Shown here: piece by piece, positions 1-7,351 of the stretch
Numbering within the stretch: position 1 is the first letter of the stretch
Layout: every line of letters begins with the position of its first letter
Assembly: GCA_946481585.1 (NCBI GenBank)
Contig: CAMLOF010000081.1
Span: forward strand, 1-11,075
DNA from: an uncultured Macromonas sp.
GTDB lineage: Bacteria; Pseudomonadota; Gammaproteobacteria; Burkholderiales; Burkholderiaceae
DNA length: 11,075 nucleotides
Direction of reading: 5' to 3'
Translations under genes and position numbers: made by a program
Notes under the pieces: generated by a model
The model's input: the letters and a program-made list of their open reading frames with translations, nothing else
What the model was told of the DNA's origin: nothing
Database searches by the model: none

Positions 1-325
1 TGGCGATGGCCGCCGAGTTGAAGCTGGTCTTGTCGGCCCCGGCGTTGAGCAGGCGGCGCACATCGTCCACGGTGCGCACGCCACCGCCCACGGTCAAGGG
101 AATGAAGACCTGGGAGGCCACGGCCTCGATGATGTGCAGGATGAGATCGCGCCCGTCACTGGTGGCGGTGATGTCGAGGAAGGTGAGTTCGTCAGCGCCC
201 TGTTCGTTGTAGCGCGCGGCGATCTCGACCGGGTCGCCAGCGTCGCGCAGTTCCAGGAAGTTGACGCCCTTGACCACGCGACCACCGGTCACGTCCAGAC
301 AGGGAATGATGCGTTTGGCCAGCAT
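1..325 (-). CDS. hisF: Imidazole glycerol phosphate synthase cyclase subunit HisF, N-terminal part (partial)
   Basis: HisF is the cyclase half of the HisH-HisF complex. It uses ammonia from HisH to turn PRFAR into imidazole glycerol phosphate and AICAR. The first 108 codons are visible and the rest lies beyond the left edge. The protein starts [15 protein letters not shown], which contains the catalytic Asp11 of the family. The segment [14 protein letters not shown] follows, with Asp51 in the second beta strand, and then the phosphate-binding turn LTVGGGVRT near residues 78-85. These are standard (beta/alpha)8-barrel HisF landmarks. The ATG is 14 bases beyond the hisA stop, so the two genes are probably co-transcribed. 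No Shine-Dalgarno sequence is seen before it, which suggests coupling to hisA translation. The identification is very secure; only completeness is unknown. Confidence 0.97.
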   Translation of the reverse strand, partial: MLAKRIIPCLDVTGGRVVKGVNFLELRDAGDPVEIAARYNEQGADELTFLDITATSDGRDLILHIIEAVASQVFIPLTVGGGVRTVDDVRRLLNAGADKTSFNSAAIA

Positions 326-339
326 GGAGGGTAGTTTGT

Positions 340-1080
340 TCAGCCGTTGAGTTCGTCGGCCAGCTGCTGTGCAGCCTCGAAGTCGAGATCGCCGCTGTAG
401 ATGGAGCGGCCGCAGATCACGCCTTCGACGCCTTCGTCTTCGACGGCGCAGAGCTTGCGGATGTCTTCCATGTTGGACAGGCCACCCGAGGCGATGACAG
501 GGATGGTCAGCGCTTGCGCGAGCTTGACGGTGGCCTCGATGTTGATGCCGCTGAGCATGCCGTCGCGGCCGATGTCGGTGTAGATGATGGATTCGACACC
601 GTAGTCCTCGAACTTCTTGCCCAGGTCCGCCACCTCGTGGCCGGTGAGCTTGCTCCAGCCGTCGGTGGCTACCTTGCCGTCCTTGGCGTCCAGGCCCACG
701 ATGATGTGGCCGGGGAATGCGGTACAGGCGTCTTGCAGGAAGCCGGGGTTCTTGACGGCGGCGGTGCCGATGATGACGTAGCGCAGACCGGCGTCGAGGT
801 AGCGCTCGATGGTGTCGAGGTCGCGGATGCCGCCACCAAGTTGCACGTCCACCTCGTCGCCCACTTCCTTGAGGATGCCACGGATGGCTGCCTCGTTCTT
901 GGGCTTGCCAGCGAAGGCGCCGTTGAGGTCCACCAGGTGTACCCGCCGCGCGCCTTTGTTGACCCAGTTGCGCGCCATGGCGGCGGGGTCTTCACCGAAC
1001 ACGGTGGATTGGTCCATGTCGCCTTGTTTGAGGCGCACGCATTGGCCGTCTTTCAAGTCAATGGCAGGAATGAGAAGCAT
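340..1080 (-). CDS. hisA: Phosphoribosylformimino-AICAR-phosphate isomerase HisA
   Basis: HisA opens the ribose of ProFAR by an Amadori rearrangement to give PRFAR, the substrate of HisH-HisF. The protein is 246 residues, the normal family length. It begins [17 protein letters not shown], with Asp8 as one catalytic acid; the second is Asp131 in [10 protein letters not shown]. Phosphate-binding turns are seen at LGGGIRD (81-87), [11 protein letters not shown] (168-178) and IASGGLS (196-202), as expected for a half-barrel-duplicated TIM barrel. The frame stays open upstream to 1215, but the extra 45 residues overlap the end of hisH and have no counterpart in the family, so the ATG at 1080 is chosen. 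It lies 29 bases after the hisH stop and 14 before hisF. Confidence 0.97.
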   Translation of the reverse strand: MLLIPAIDLKDGQCVRLKQGDMDQSTVFGEDPAAMARNWVNKGARRVHLVDLNGAFAGKPKNEAAIRGILKEVGDEVDVQLGGGIRDLDTIERYLDAGLRYVIIGTAAVKNPGFLQDACTAFPGHIIVGLDAKDGKVATDGWSKLTGHEVADLGKKFEDYGVESIIYTDIGRDGMLSGINIEATVKLAQALTIPVIASGGLSNMEDIRKLCAVEDEGVEGVICGRSIYSGDLDFEAAQQLADELNG

Positions 1081-1096
1081 GGCTTTGCAGGGGTTG

Positions 1097-1112
1097 TGAC
1101 GCCAAGGCGTCA
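1097..1112. repeat. Inverted repeat at the hisH-hisA junction
   Basis: The sequence TGACGCCAAGGCGTCA has two 7-base arms (TGACGCC and GGCGTCA) around a 2-base centre. It begins in the 29-base hisH-hisA gap and includes the hisH stop codon. As RNA it could fold as a 6-base-pair stem with a 4-base loop. No T-run follows, so it is not a convincing terminator. It could be chance, an mRNA-processing or stability hairpin, or a protein-binding site. Confidence 0.3.
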
Positions 1113-1775
1113 GGGGTTCCAGTGGAGAAAGTTGCGATAAAGCGCCAAGCCCTGATCGGCGCTTTTTTCCGGGTGAAACTGGGTGGCGAAGATGTTGTCG
1201 CGGGCAATGGCGCACGAGAAACGCACGCCGTAATCGGTTTCACCGACGCTGTGTGCCGGGTTGGCCGGGCGGGCGTAGAAGCTGTGCACAAAGTAGTAGT
1301 AGCTGCCATCGGGCACACCGGCCCAGACAGGGTGCGCGGGGCCACGCCCAAGCTCGTGGAACACCTGGTTCCAGCCCATCTGCGGGACCTTGTAGCGGCT
1401 GCCGTCGGGCTGACGCTGGCCTTCCAGGCGGAAGCGCACGACCTCACCAGGGATGAGCCCCAGGCCAGCCGTGTCGCCTTCTTCGCTGTGGTCGAGCAGC
1501 ATCTGCATGCCCACACACACCCCAAAGAGCGGCTTGTGGGCGGCGGCGTGCAGCACAGCCTCGCGCAGGCCGGAGCGCTCCAGCTCGGCCATGCAGTCGG
1601 GCATGGCGCCCTGGCCGGGCAGCACCACGCGGTGCGCGTCCAGCACGGCCTGCGGATCAGAGGTGACAACCACGTCCACGTGGTCCACCGCAGTGGCGGC
1701 GTGGATCACCGCCTGCGCCACGGAACGCAGATTGCCCATGCCGTAGTCCACCACGGCCACTGTCTGTCGGTTCAT
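1110..1775 (-). CDS. hisH: Imidazole glycerol phosphate synthase glutaminase subunit HisH
   Basis: HisH is a class I glutamine amidotransferase that releases ammonia from glutamine and channels it into HisF. The protein is 221 residues from the ATG at 1775. The N-terminus [15 protein letters not shown] is typical of the family. The nucleophile is Cys87 in [11 protein letters not shown], and the other triad members are His201 and Glu203 in QFHPEKS. The oxyanion-strand region [10 protein letters not shown] (52-61) and the segment VPQMGWNQV (130-138) are also present. An in-frame TTG at 1796 would add seven residues, but the ATG gives the usual start; neither has a clear Shine-Dalgarno sequence. 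It sits 49 bases after hisB and 29 before hisA. The partner HisF is encoded two genes downstream. Confidence 0.96.
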   Translation of the reverse strand: MNRQTVAVVDYGMGNLRSVAQAVIHAATAVDHVDVVVTSDPQAVLDAHRVVLPGQGAMPDCMAELERSGLREAVLHAAAHKPLFGVCVGMQMLLDHSEEGDTAGLGLIPGEVVRFRLEGQRQPDGSRYKVPQMGWNQVFHELGRGPAHPVWAGVPDGSYYYFVHSFYARPANPAHSVGETDYGVRFSCAIARDNIFATQFHPEKSADQGLALYRNFLHWNP

Positions 1776-1824
1776 CGGGAAATGGGTTTCAGGCAATTGC
1801 AGGTTCGAAACAGTGCGGCTGGGT

Positions 1825-2448
1825 TCACAGCGAGCCCTTGGTGGAGGGAATCACGTCGCCCAGACGGGGGTCGCGCTCCAGCGCGGCACGCAGGGCGCGC
1901 GCGAAGGCTTTGAAGATGGTTTCGCACTGGTGGTGCGCGTTCACACCCTTGAGGTTGTCGATGTGCAGCGTCACGCCAGCGTGGTTGACGAAACCCTGGA
2001 AGAATTCGAAGACGAGCTGGGTGTCGAGCTGGCCGATGCTGCCTGCGGTGAACTTGACGTCCATGTGCAGGCCGGGGCGGCCGGAAAAATCGACCACCAC
2101 GCGGCTGAGCGCCTCGTCCAGCGGAACGTAGGCGTGGCCGTAGCGGCGGATGCCCTTCTTGTCACCCACGGCCTTGGCGAAGGCCTGGCCCAGGGTGATG
2201 CCAATGTCTTCTACCGTGTGGTGGCCGTCGATGTGCAGGTCGCCGTCGCAGTGCACGTCCAGGTCGATCAGCCCATGACGGGCGATCTGGTCGAGCATGT
2301 GGTCGAGGAAGCCGATACCGCTGTGCAGGCGAGACTGACCGCTGCCGTCAAGGTTGACGGCCACGCGGATTTGCGTTTCGGCGGTACGGCGCTGCACGTC
2401 GGCCGTGCGCTGGGCCGCTGCGGGAAGGGTGGCGGGCAGGTTGGTCAT
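1825..2448 (-). CDS. hisB: Imidazoleglycerol-phosphate dehydratase HisB (monofunctional)
   Basis: HisB removes water from imidazole glycerol phosphate to form imidazole-acetol phosphate, using a dinuclear manganese site. The protein is 207 residues and lacks the phosphatase domain of the enterobacterial bifunctional HisB, so another protein must supply histidinol-phosphate phosphatase. The metal-ligand motifs of both half-repeats are visible: [14 protein letters not shown] (His50), then HHTVEDIG (His76, His77, Glu80), His156 in FVNHAG, and [12 protein letters not shown] (His172, His173, Glu176). The ATG at 2448 overlaps the hisC stop as ATGA, a 4-base overlap that indicates translational coupling. 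An extra 23 codons upstream in frame lie inside hisC and are not family-like. Confidence 0.97.
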   Translation of the reverse strand: MTNLPATLPAAAQRTADVQRRTAETQIRVAVNLDGSGQSRLHSGIGFLDHMLDQIARHGLIDLDVHCDGDLHIDGHHTVEDIGITLGQAFAKAVGDKKGIRRYGHAYVPLDEALSRVVVDFSGRPGLHMDVKFTAGSIGQLDTQLVFEFFQGFVNHAGVTLHIDNLKGVNAHHQCETIFKAFARALRAALERDPRLGDVIPSTKGSL

Positions 2449-3530
2449 AGGGTGTTGCGCAAGGCCTCGAGCATCTGCACGTTTTCGGCGGGGGTCCCCA
2501 CCGTCAGGCGTAGGCACTGGGCCAGCAATGGGTGCATTTTAGAAACATTCTTCACCAGCACGCCAGCAGCTTTCATGCCTGCGAAGGCCTTGTCGGCGTC
2601 GGGCACGCGCACCAGCACCATGTTGGCCTGGCTGGGGAAGGGTTTCACGCCGGGCATGGCAGCCAGCGCATTGATCAATTTGTCACGCTCGGTGCGGATT
2701 TCCTGCGCCTGGCGGGCAAACACGTCGGCGTGCTCCAGTGCGAACAGGGCACATTCAGCGTTGAGCACGCTCACGTTGTAGGGCGGGCGGACCTTGTCGA
2801 TCTCGTTGACCAGGGCCTGCGTGCCGATCATGTAGCCCAGCCGCACACCCGCCAACCCGAACTTGGAGAGGGTGCGCATCAGCAGCACGTGGGCGTTGGC
2901 CGCCGGGTCGGCGCGCATGTCGTCGAGCCAGGTGCGGCTGGCGAAGGGTTGGTAGGCCTCGTCGATGACCACCAGGCCGCCAAACTCCGCCGCAGCAGCG
3001 ATGAGGCGGCGCATGACGGCGGCGTCCCACAGGTTCGCGGTAGGGTTGTTGGGGTAGGCCAGGTAGGTGATGGCGGGCTTGTGTTCGCGCATGGCGGCCA
3101 GCATGGCGGGCTCGTCCAGCTCGAAATCGGGCGTGAGGGGCACGCCGTGGAAGGCCAACCCCTGCAGCTGGGCGCTCATGCCGTACATGACGAAGCCAGG
3201 CAGCGGCGCCAGGATGGAGGCGCCGGGCACATCGCAAGCCAAAGCCAGCAAAGCGATGAGTTCGTCGGAACCGTTGCCCAGCATCAAACCGAAGCCAGCG
3301 GGCAGGTCCACGTACCGGGCCAGCGCATGCCTGAGGTCGTCAATGCGCGGACCGGGGTAACGGTTGACGGCCACGCGACCGAGGCGTTCGCCCAGGGCGG
3401 CCTGCAGCTCGTGCGGCAGGCCGTAGGGGTTCTCCATCGCGTCGAGTTTGACCATCCCTGCGGCGTCCTGCACAGCATAGGCGTGCATGCCCTGGACGTC
3501 TTGGCGGATGCGTTGAATGGCAGTGTTCAT
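2445..3530 (-). CDS. hisC: Histidinol-phosphate aminotransferase HisC
   Basis: HisC is a PLP-dependent fold-type I aminotransferase that converts imidazole-acetol phosphate and glutamate to histidinol phosphate and 2-oxoglutarate. The protein is 361 residues, the usual size. Visible motifs are the N-terminal [12 protein letters not shown], the glycine-rich LGNGSDELI (84-92), the PLP-ring contacts [12 protein letters not shown] (158-169) and VIDEAYQPF (188-196), the Schiff-base lysine Lys223 in [10 protein letters not shown], and the phosphate-binding arginine Arg230 in GVRLGYMIG. The ATG at 3530 is chosen because the next 135 codons upstream are low-complexity, non-homologous, and run through the gap into the neighbouring photolyase gene. 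hisC is the first his gene in this window and follows a 127-base gap. Its ATG has no Shine-Dalgarno sequence. It could also act on aromatic amino acids, but its his context favours HisC. Confidence 0.96.
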   Translation of the reverse strand: MNTAIQRIRQDVQGMHAYAVQDAAGMVKLDAMENPYGLPHELQAALGERLGRVAVNRYPGPRIDDLRHALARYVDLPAGFGLMLGNGSDELIALLALACDVPGASILAPLPGFVMYGMSAQLQGLAFHGVPLTPDFELDEPAMLAAMREHKPAITYLAYPNNPTANLWDAAVMRRLIAAAAEFGGLVVIDEAYQPFASRTWLDDMRADPAANAHVLLMRTLSKFGLAGVRLGYMIGTQALVNEIDKVRPPYNVSVLNAECALFALEHADVFARQAQEIRTERDKLINALAAMPGVKPFPSQANMVLVRVPDADKAFAGMKAAGVLVKNVSKMHPLLAQCLRLTVGTPAENVQMLEALRNTL

Positions 3531-3589
3531 GGTGGAAATTGCGCCCGCGTGCGGGGGCGAAGGGGATGGTGCCCGCCCCCGAGGAGGCG

Positions 3590-3613
3590 CCGGACACGGG
3601 CAGTGCGTGCCGG
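3590..3613 (-). other. Possible stem-loop in the hisC leader
   Basis: On the minus strand the arms CCGGCACG and CGTGTCCGG pair as 4 plus 4 base pairs with a one-base bulge and a 7-base loop. There is no T-run afterwards. If the promoter candidate at 3620-3648 is real, this hairpin would be in the 5' leader of the hisC transcript. It may equally belong to the 3' end of the photolyase operon, or be chance in GC-rich DNA. Confidence 0.25.
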
Positions 3614-3619
3614 AGGGCC

Positions 3620-3648
3620 AGTTTACACGAGGCACGGCCCCCCGTCGC
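3620..3648 (-). promoter_or_regulatory. Weak sigma70-type promoter candidate for hisC
   Basis: Reading the minus strand, the hexamer TAAACT (3625 down to 3620) matches four of six bases of the -10 consensus. The hexamer GCGACG (3648 down to 3643), 17 bases upstream, matches only three of six of the -35 consensus. The spacing and the position between the operons are right, but the match is weak. hisC may instead be read through from the photolyase operon. Confidence 0.22.
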
Positions 3649-3657
3649 GCGGCGGGG
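3640..3657 (-). terminator. GC-rich hairpin directly after the photolyase-related stop codon
   Basis: On the minus strand CCCCG, an 8-base loop and CGGGG follow immediately after the TAA stop at 3658-3660. The position suits a transcript end, but the stem is only five base pairs and there is no U-tract. An intrinsic terminator is therefore doubtful; it may be a 3' stabilising hairpin or chance. Confidence 0.22.
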
Positions 3658-5196
3658 TTACAGGCCGTCGAGGCGTTCGAGCCAGTGCGCCGCCTGCTGG
3701 CGCACTGCAACCTGATCGTCATTGGACATCTTCTGCCACTGATGGCTGGACCAAGCCATGCGCGGGTTGCCCTCGAATACTTGTGGATGGCGGGCGATGA
3801 AGTCCCAATACAAGGCATTGAAGGGACAGGCATCGGGCCCGGTGCGCTGCTGCCTGTTGTAGGGGCACGCGCTACAGTGGTCGCCCATGCGGTGCAAGTA
3901 GGCTGCAGCGCTGACGTAGGGCTTGGTGGCGACACGCCCGCCGTCGGCGAACTGGCTCATGCCCAGGGTATTGGGCGCCTCGACCCACTCGAAAGCGTCA
4001 ATGTAGATGCCAAGATACCAGCGGTGGAGCGCCTGTGGGTCCAGACCAGCCAGCAGGGCGAAGTTGCCTATGACCATGAGCCGCTGTATGTGGTGAGCAT
4101 AGGCGTGCTGAAGCGATTGCCCGATGGCCTGGGCCATGCAGGCCATGCGGGTATGCCCTGTCCAGAACCAGGCTGGCAGCGGGCGGACGTGACCCAGCGC
4201 ATTGGACTCGGTGTAGCCGGGCATGTGGGCCCAGTAGACGCCGCGAACGTATTCGCGCCAGCCCAGGATCTGGCGAACGAAACCCTCGACCGAGGCCAGG
4301 GGGGCGTCACCCGCATGCCACGCAGCCTCGGCCCGGCGGATCACTTCCATGGGCCTGAGCATCTTGGTGTTAAGGGCGAAGGACAGCAGGGAGTGGAAGA
4401 GCCGCCAGGAGCGGCCGGACATGGCGTCCTGGTAAGCGCCGAACGACGGCAACGCGTGGGTGATGAAAGCGTCGAGTTGCGAAAGAGCCTCGGCGCGGTT
4501 GAGCGGCCAACGAAACGACTCGGCACATGGCTCGCCAAAGGTTCTCACACCGCTACCGGTGATGGTCTGCCACAGTTCGCCATGGTCGTGGACGGAGCGG
4601 GTGTCTGGCGGCTCTGCGGGAGAGCCGCGCCAGGGTTTGCGGTTGTCCTCGTCGAAGTTCCAGCGCCCGCCCTGCGGCTTGCCCTGCCCGTCCAGCAATA
4701 CCCCATGGCGCGCCCGCTGGACGCGGTAGAAACGCTCCATGAGCCAATGGGGCCGGTCGCCAAATATCTGTAGCGCCTCGTCACGGGACGTGAGGAAATG
4801 CTCGCTGTCCACCATACGGGTGGGTAGCGCCTGTCGGGCACACCAGCCGCGCAACTGGGCGTCCAGCCGCCATTCGTCTGGCGCCTGGTATTCGAAGGCC
4901 TGCGGGTGGTAGTGGGCCAGCAAGGCGTCGAGGTTGCCCTCCAGCGTCTGCCGGTTCGACGGATCGTCGATGGCAACGTAGCGAACGCGGTGACCGGCTT
5001 GGCGCAAATGGCGGGCCAGGTCGCGCATGCCCGCAAAAATGGCGATGACCTTCTGCGCATGGTGCAGGACGTAGTCCGTCTCCTGCCGCATTTCCAGGAA
5101 CAGGTAGACGACGTCCGGCCGCACCTCGGTGAACCAGCTGTGCTGGGGGTTGAGCTGGTCGCCAAGCACCAGCCGCAGCAGGGGGCCTGACGTCAC
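3658..5196 (-). CDS. Iron-sulfur bacterial cryptochrome/photolyase (photolyase-related protein, FeS-BCP family)
   Basis: This 512-residue protein belongs to the photolyase-related family with FAD and a [4Fe-4S] cluster. Characterised members are the Agrobacterium PhrB (6-4) photolyase and Rhodobacter CryB. The N-terminus [11 protein letters not shown] begins the Rossmann-like antenna domain. The family block [14 protein letters not shown] lies mid-protein, and the FAD-domain blocks [28 protein letters not shown] and [18 protein letters not shown] follow. Four cysteines, Cys353, Cys441, Cys444 and Cys457 (CSAC and [12 protein letters not shown]), keep exactly the spacing I recall for the PhrB cluster ligands 350, 438, 441 and 454. 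The GTG at 5196 is chosen because it overlaps the DUF2256 stop as GTGA and gives family length; the 241 codons further upstream in frame overlap two other genes. It likely repairs UV (6-4) photoproducts or senses blue light; which one cannot be told from sequence alone. Confidence 0.93.
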   Translation of the reverse strand: MTSGPLLRLVLGDQLNPQHSWFTEVRPDVVYLFLEMRQETDYVLHHAQKVIAIFAGMRDLARHLRQAGHRVRYVAIDDPSNRQTLEGNLDALLAHYHPQAFEYQAPDEWRLDAQLRGWCARQALPTRMVDSEHFLTSRDEALQIFGDRPHWLMERFYRVQRARHGVLLDGQGKPQGGRWNFDEDNRKPWRGSPAEPPDTRSVHDHGELWQTITGSGVRTFGEPCAESFRWPLNRAEALSQLDAFITHALPSFGAYQDAMSGRSWRLFHSLLSFALNTKMLRPMEVIRRAEAAWHAGDAPLASVEGFVRQILGWREYVRGVYWAHMPGYTESNALGHVRPLPAWFWTGHTRMACMAQAIGQSLQHAYAHHIQRLMVIGNFALLAGLDPQALHRWYLGIYIDAFEWVEAPNTLGMSQFADGGRVATKPYVSAAAYLHRMGDHCSACPYNRQQRTGPDACPFNALYWDFIARHPQVFEGNPRMAWSSHQWQKMSNDDQVAVRQQAAHWLERLDGL

Positions 5197-5351
5197 GGCG
5201 CAGATGGCTTGGCGGGCCCTGCCATGCGGCAGCGGTCGGAGCAGTAACGCACCTGCTCCCAGTCGCGCGCCCACTTGCGGCGCCAGGTGAATGGCCTGCC
5301 GCAGGTGACGCACACCTTGCTGGGCAGTTCGCTCTTCTTGCGCATCTTCAT
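5193..5351 (-). CDS. DUF2256 small cysteine-motif protein
   Basis: This is a 52-residue basic protein of the DUF2256 family. The core is [20 protein letters not shown] followed by [11 protein letters not shown]. Two cysteine pairs, Cys14/Cys17 (CxxC) and Cys37/Cys41 (CxxxC), look like a small zinc ribbon or treble-clef finger. The family has no established function, but its genes are often found next to photolyase-related genes. The ATG at 5351 is two bases beyond the stop of the upstream photolyase gene, and the TGA overlaps the GTG of the iron-sulfur photolyase gene by 4 bases, so all three are tightly coupled. A second in-frame ATG two codons later is possible. A zinc-dependent DNA-binding or photolyase-maturation role is inference only. 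Confidence 0.9.
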   Translation of the reverse strand: MKMRKKSELPSKVCVTCGRPFTWRRKWARDWEQVRYCSDRCRMAGPAKPSAP

Positions 5352-5353
5352 GT

Positions 5354-6886
5354 TCAGAGGTCCAGACTGAGTTGCAGGGACCCGGTACCCGCTCCGGACT
5401 TCCGCCTTGTATTGGCGGGTGAGCGCCGGGAGCCATGCTTCTCGACGATGGCTGCCTTGGCGGCACGAACCTCGGGCTGAGCGCGCAGGCCATGCAGGCG
5501 CGCCTTGGCCTGCTGGGTGGCCAGGGCCAGATCGACGATGGGTATGGGAATGTCGTCGCCCACTCGGATGCCACATCGAGCCTGCAGGTCTGCGGGCATG
5601 CGCCAGGGCTCGAAGAGCCAGGCATCTGGCACGCGGCGCATGGCAGGCAGCCAACGCCGCACGAAGCGGCCTTGGGGGTCGTGGTCTTGCGCCTGCTTGA
5701 TGGGGTTGTAGACACGCGTGGTGTTGATGCCGGTGGTGCCAGACTGCATCTGCATCTGGCTCCAGTGGATGCCGGGCTCATAGTCGACAAACTGCCGCGC
5801 CAGCCACAAGCCGACTTCACGCCAATGCAGCCACAAGGGGTAGGCCGCCACCGACACCAGCATGGCGCGCATGCGGAAGTTGAGCCAGCCGGTGTCGCGC
5901 AGCATGGCCACGCAGGCATCCACCATGGGCCAACCGGTTCGTCCCTGGGTCAAGGCGTCGAAGTGCGCGGGGTTCCAGTCGTCTTCACGCAGGCCGTCGT
6001 AGCCTCGGTGGAGGTTGCGGTGTTCGAGTTCGGGCTCGCTTTCGAGCTTTTGGATGAAGTGGCAGTGCCAGTGCAAACGCCCCAGAAAAGCAGTAAGCCC
6101 CTGCCGTTGCCTTGTGGCAGCGGGTTCCAGTTCGGCCAGGCGCGCCCGCGTGGCGTGGACGGTTTCCCTCAAACCAAGCGTGCCAAAGGCCAGGTGCGGC
6201 GAAAGGCGGGAGCAGGCACTGGGTGCGCTCAACGGCGACGAAATACCACCCCGGTAGCTGGCGCAACGGTCGTGCAAGAAGCCGTCAAGCACGGCCAGGG
6301 CGTTTCGGCGCCCGCCCCGTTGGCGGTTCGGGGGCACCCACAGGTCTGTGATGCCCAATGTGGTGGCTGCGGGCAGTTCACAGGCCGGCAAGGGGCTGTC
6401 TGCCCAACTGGCTTGCGGCAGTTGGTGCAAGGGCGCCGCCATGTGCGCCTCCCAACGCCAGTGCCATTCGTCGCGCGACCGCAGGCGCCGCACGACGCCG
6501 AATTGCGGGTATTCATTCCAGGCCACGCCTCGGTCACGGCACCAGCGGCCCACAGCCAGGTCGCGCGCGTAGGTGTGTGCGTTGCCGGTTTCCTCATGGG
6601 CGTGCAGCGCCTCGAATTGCAGTGTAGCGTGGAGGCGATCCAGCACCGGAACGGCTTCGCCCGTGGCAATGTGCAGTCGGGTTCCCAGCGCTTGCAGCGC
6701 GCGGTCCAGCTCGCGCAGGCTTTCCAGCAGAAAGGCGTAATGCCGGGCGGACGCATCGGGCTGCGCCCACAAGCTGGGTTCAATGATGTACAGGCAAAGC
6801 ACCCTGCCCTGTTTCGCGGCAGTGCTCAAAGCAGCGTGGTCATGCACGCGCAGATCGCGCTTGAACCACACAAGGTGTACGCCCAT
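5354..6886 (-). CDS. FAD-dependent deoxyribodipyrimidine photolyase/cryptochrome homologue
   Basis: This 510-residue flavoprotein belongs to the photolyase/cryptochrome superfamily, whose members split UV pyrimidine dimers with blue light or act as light sensors. The N-terminal antenna domain starts [18 protein letters not shown]. The C-terminal FAD domain shows [10 protein letters not shown] (211-220), [16 protein letters not shown] (226-241), [20 protein letters not shown] (315-334) and [21 protein letters not shown] (337-357). The next segment, [21 protein letters not shown] (368-388), differs from the usual DGD...NNGGWQW block. By hand alignment to E. coli photolyase several lesion- and flavin-contact residues differ (see findings), so it is a divergent subfamily. 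The ATG at 6886 has a good Shine-Dalgarno sequence (AGAGG, 7 bases away). The protein ends in a basic tail. Photolyase ancestry is secure; CPD repair activity is likely but not shown. Confidence 0.9.
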   Translation of the reverse strand: MGVHLVWFKRDLRVHDHAALSTAAKQGRVLCLYIIEPSLWAQPDASARHYAFLLESLRELDRALQALGTRLHIATGEAVPVLDRLHATLQFEALHAHEETGNAHTYARDLAVGRWCRDRGVAWNEYPQFGVVRRLRSRDEWHWRWEAHMAAPLHQLPQASWADSPLPACELPAATTLGITDLWVPPNRQRGGRRNALAVLDGFLHDRCASYRGGISSPLSAPSACSRLSPHLAFGTLGLRETVHATRARLAELEPAATRQRQGLTAFLGRLHWHCHFIQKLESEPELEHRNLHRGYDGLREDDWNPAHFDALTQGRTGWPMVDACVAMLRDTGWLNFRMRAMLVSVAAYPLWLHWREVGLWLARQFVDYEPGIHWSQMQMQSGTTGINTTRVYNPIKQAQDHDPQGRFVRRWLPAMRRVPDAWLFEPWRMPADLQARCGIRVGDDIPIPIVDLALATQQAKARLHGLRAQPEVRAAKAAIVEKHGSRRSPANTRRKSGAGTGSLQLSLDL

Positions 6887-6893
6887 CCAAAGC

Positions 6894-6898
6894 CCTCT
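6894..6898 (-). promoter_or_regulatory. Ribosome binding site of the photolyase gene
   Basis: AGAGG on the minus strand lies 7 bases before the ATG at 6886, in the 12-base gap after the NTF2-like gene. It supports this ATG as the start. Confidence 0.7.
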
Positions 6899-7333
6899 TC
6901 AGCTGTTGGCACGGCGCTTGAGCCAGCGCATCAGGCCGCCAACGATTGGCAGCTTTTCGTACAGCTCCTCAGCAGCGTCCCAGTAGTCGCGGTGTTGGAG
7001 GACTTGCCCCTGATCGTCGAGCACGATGTGCGTGGCACCTCTCACCACTTGGGTACGTGCTGTGTCGAACCGCTTGAAACGGAAAAGAAAGTCCCAGGTC
7101 AGAAAGCACTGAGCACCTTGCAGAACTTGACCGGTCACGACGAAGCGCGGCTCGTCCAAGGCATCGAACATGTGGCAGAAAATGCGCTCGATGGCGCGTA
7201 CCCCCTGGACATCGTTGAAGGGGTCTTTGAAGCGCGCATCGGGTGCATACAACTCGGAAATGCGCGCCAGGTCCTTGGGGGATAACCCCTCGAAAAACTG
7301 CACCAGGCGGGCAATGGACTGTTCAGGTGTCAT
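6899..7333 (-). CDS. NTF2/SnoaL-like fold protein
   Basis: This 144-residue protein resembles nuclear-transport-factor-2/SnoaL-like polyketide-cyclase or ketosteroid-isomerase fold proteins. The fold is suggested by an N-terminal helix (TPEQSIARLVQFFEGL), the segment ISELYAPDARFKDPFNDVQG, and the strand-rich middle FVVTGQVLQGAQCFLTWDFLFRF. The motif HIVLDDQGQVLQHRDYWDAAEEL is typical of the family, ending near the expected pocket. A basic tail follows. Start choice: ATG at 7333; a TTG at 7342 would add three residues and is less likely. Homologues commonly sit beside photolyase and SDR genes in proteobacterial light-stress clusters. The substrate and reaction are unknown; it may be a non-catalytic ligand-binding protein. 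Confidence 0.85.
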   Translation of the reverse strand: MTPEQSIARLVQFFEGLSPKDLARISELYAPDARFKDPFNDVQGVRAIERIFCHMFDALDEPRFVVTGQVLQGAQCFLTWDFLFRFKRFDTARTQVVRGATHIVLDDQGQVLQHRDYWDAAEELYEKLPIVGGLMRWLKRRANS

Positions 7334-7351
7334 GGGTGCCAATCGAGGGGG

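Larger units (their letters stand above)
3531..3657 (-). other. 127-base gap between the photolyase cluster and hisC
   Basis: This is the only substantial non-coding stretch in the window. On the minus strand it separates the last stress-cluster gene from hisC. It is strongly GC-rich, with several G and C tracts and no believable ORF. It holds two imperfect inverted repeats (listed separately) and one AT-rich patch near 3618-3626, the only place resembling a -10 element. A terminator for the upstream operon and a promoter for hisC would be expected here. Neither is proven by the sequence. Confidence 0.6.

Noticed and set aside
1081..1215. 45-residue N-terminal extension of HisA
   Set aside because: It lies across the end of hisH and has no counterpart in HisA, which starts right at MLLIPAIDL.
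3531..3935. N-terminal extension of hisC by 135 codons
   Set aside because: The extension runs through the non-coding gap into the neighbouring gene, is Pro/Ala/Ser/Arg-rich and unlike HisC; the ATG at 3530 gives the family start.
2532..4773. Two overlapping long plus-strand open frames (2532-3800 and 3517-4773)
   Set aside because: They run antisense to hisC and the iron-sulfur photolyase gene, show biased His/Gly/Val-rich composition without motifs, and are shadow frames.
5197..5919. N-terminal extension of the iron-sulfur photolyase by 241 codons
   Set aside because: It overlaps the DUF2256 gene and the 3' end of the photolyase gene in other frames; the GTG at 5196 gives normal length and a GTGA coupling.
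5435..7285. Very long plus-strand open frame (616 codons) opposite the photolyase and NTF2-like genes
   Set aside because: It is antisense to two strongly supported genes, has no family motifs, and such frames are common opposite high-GC coding DNA.
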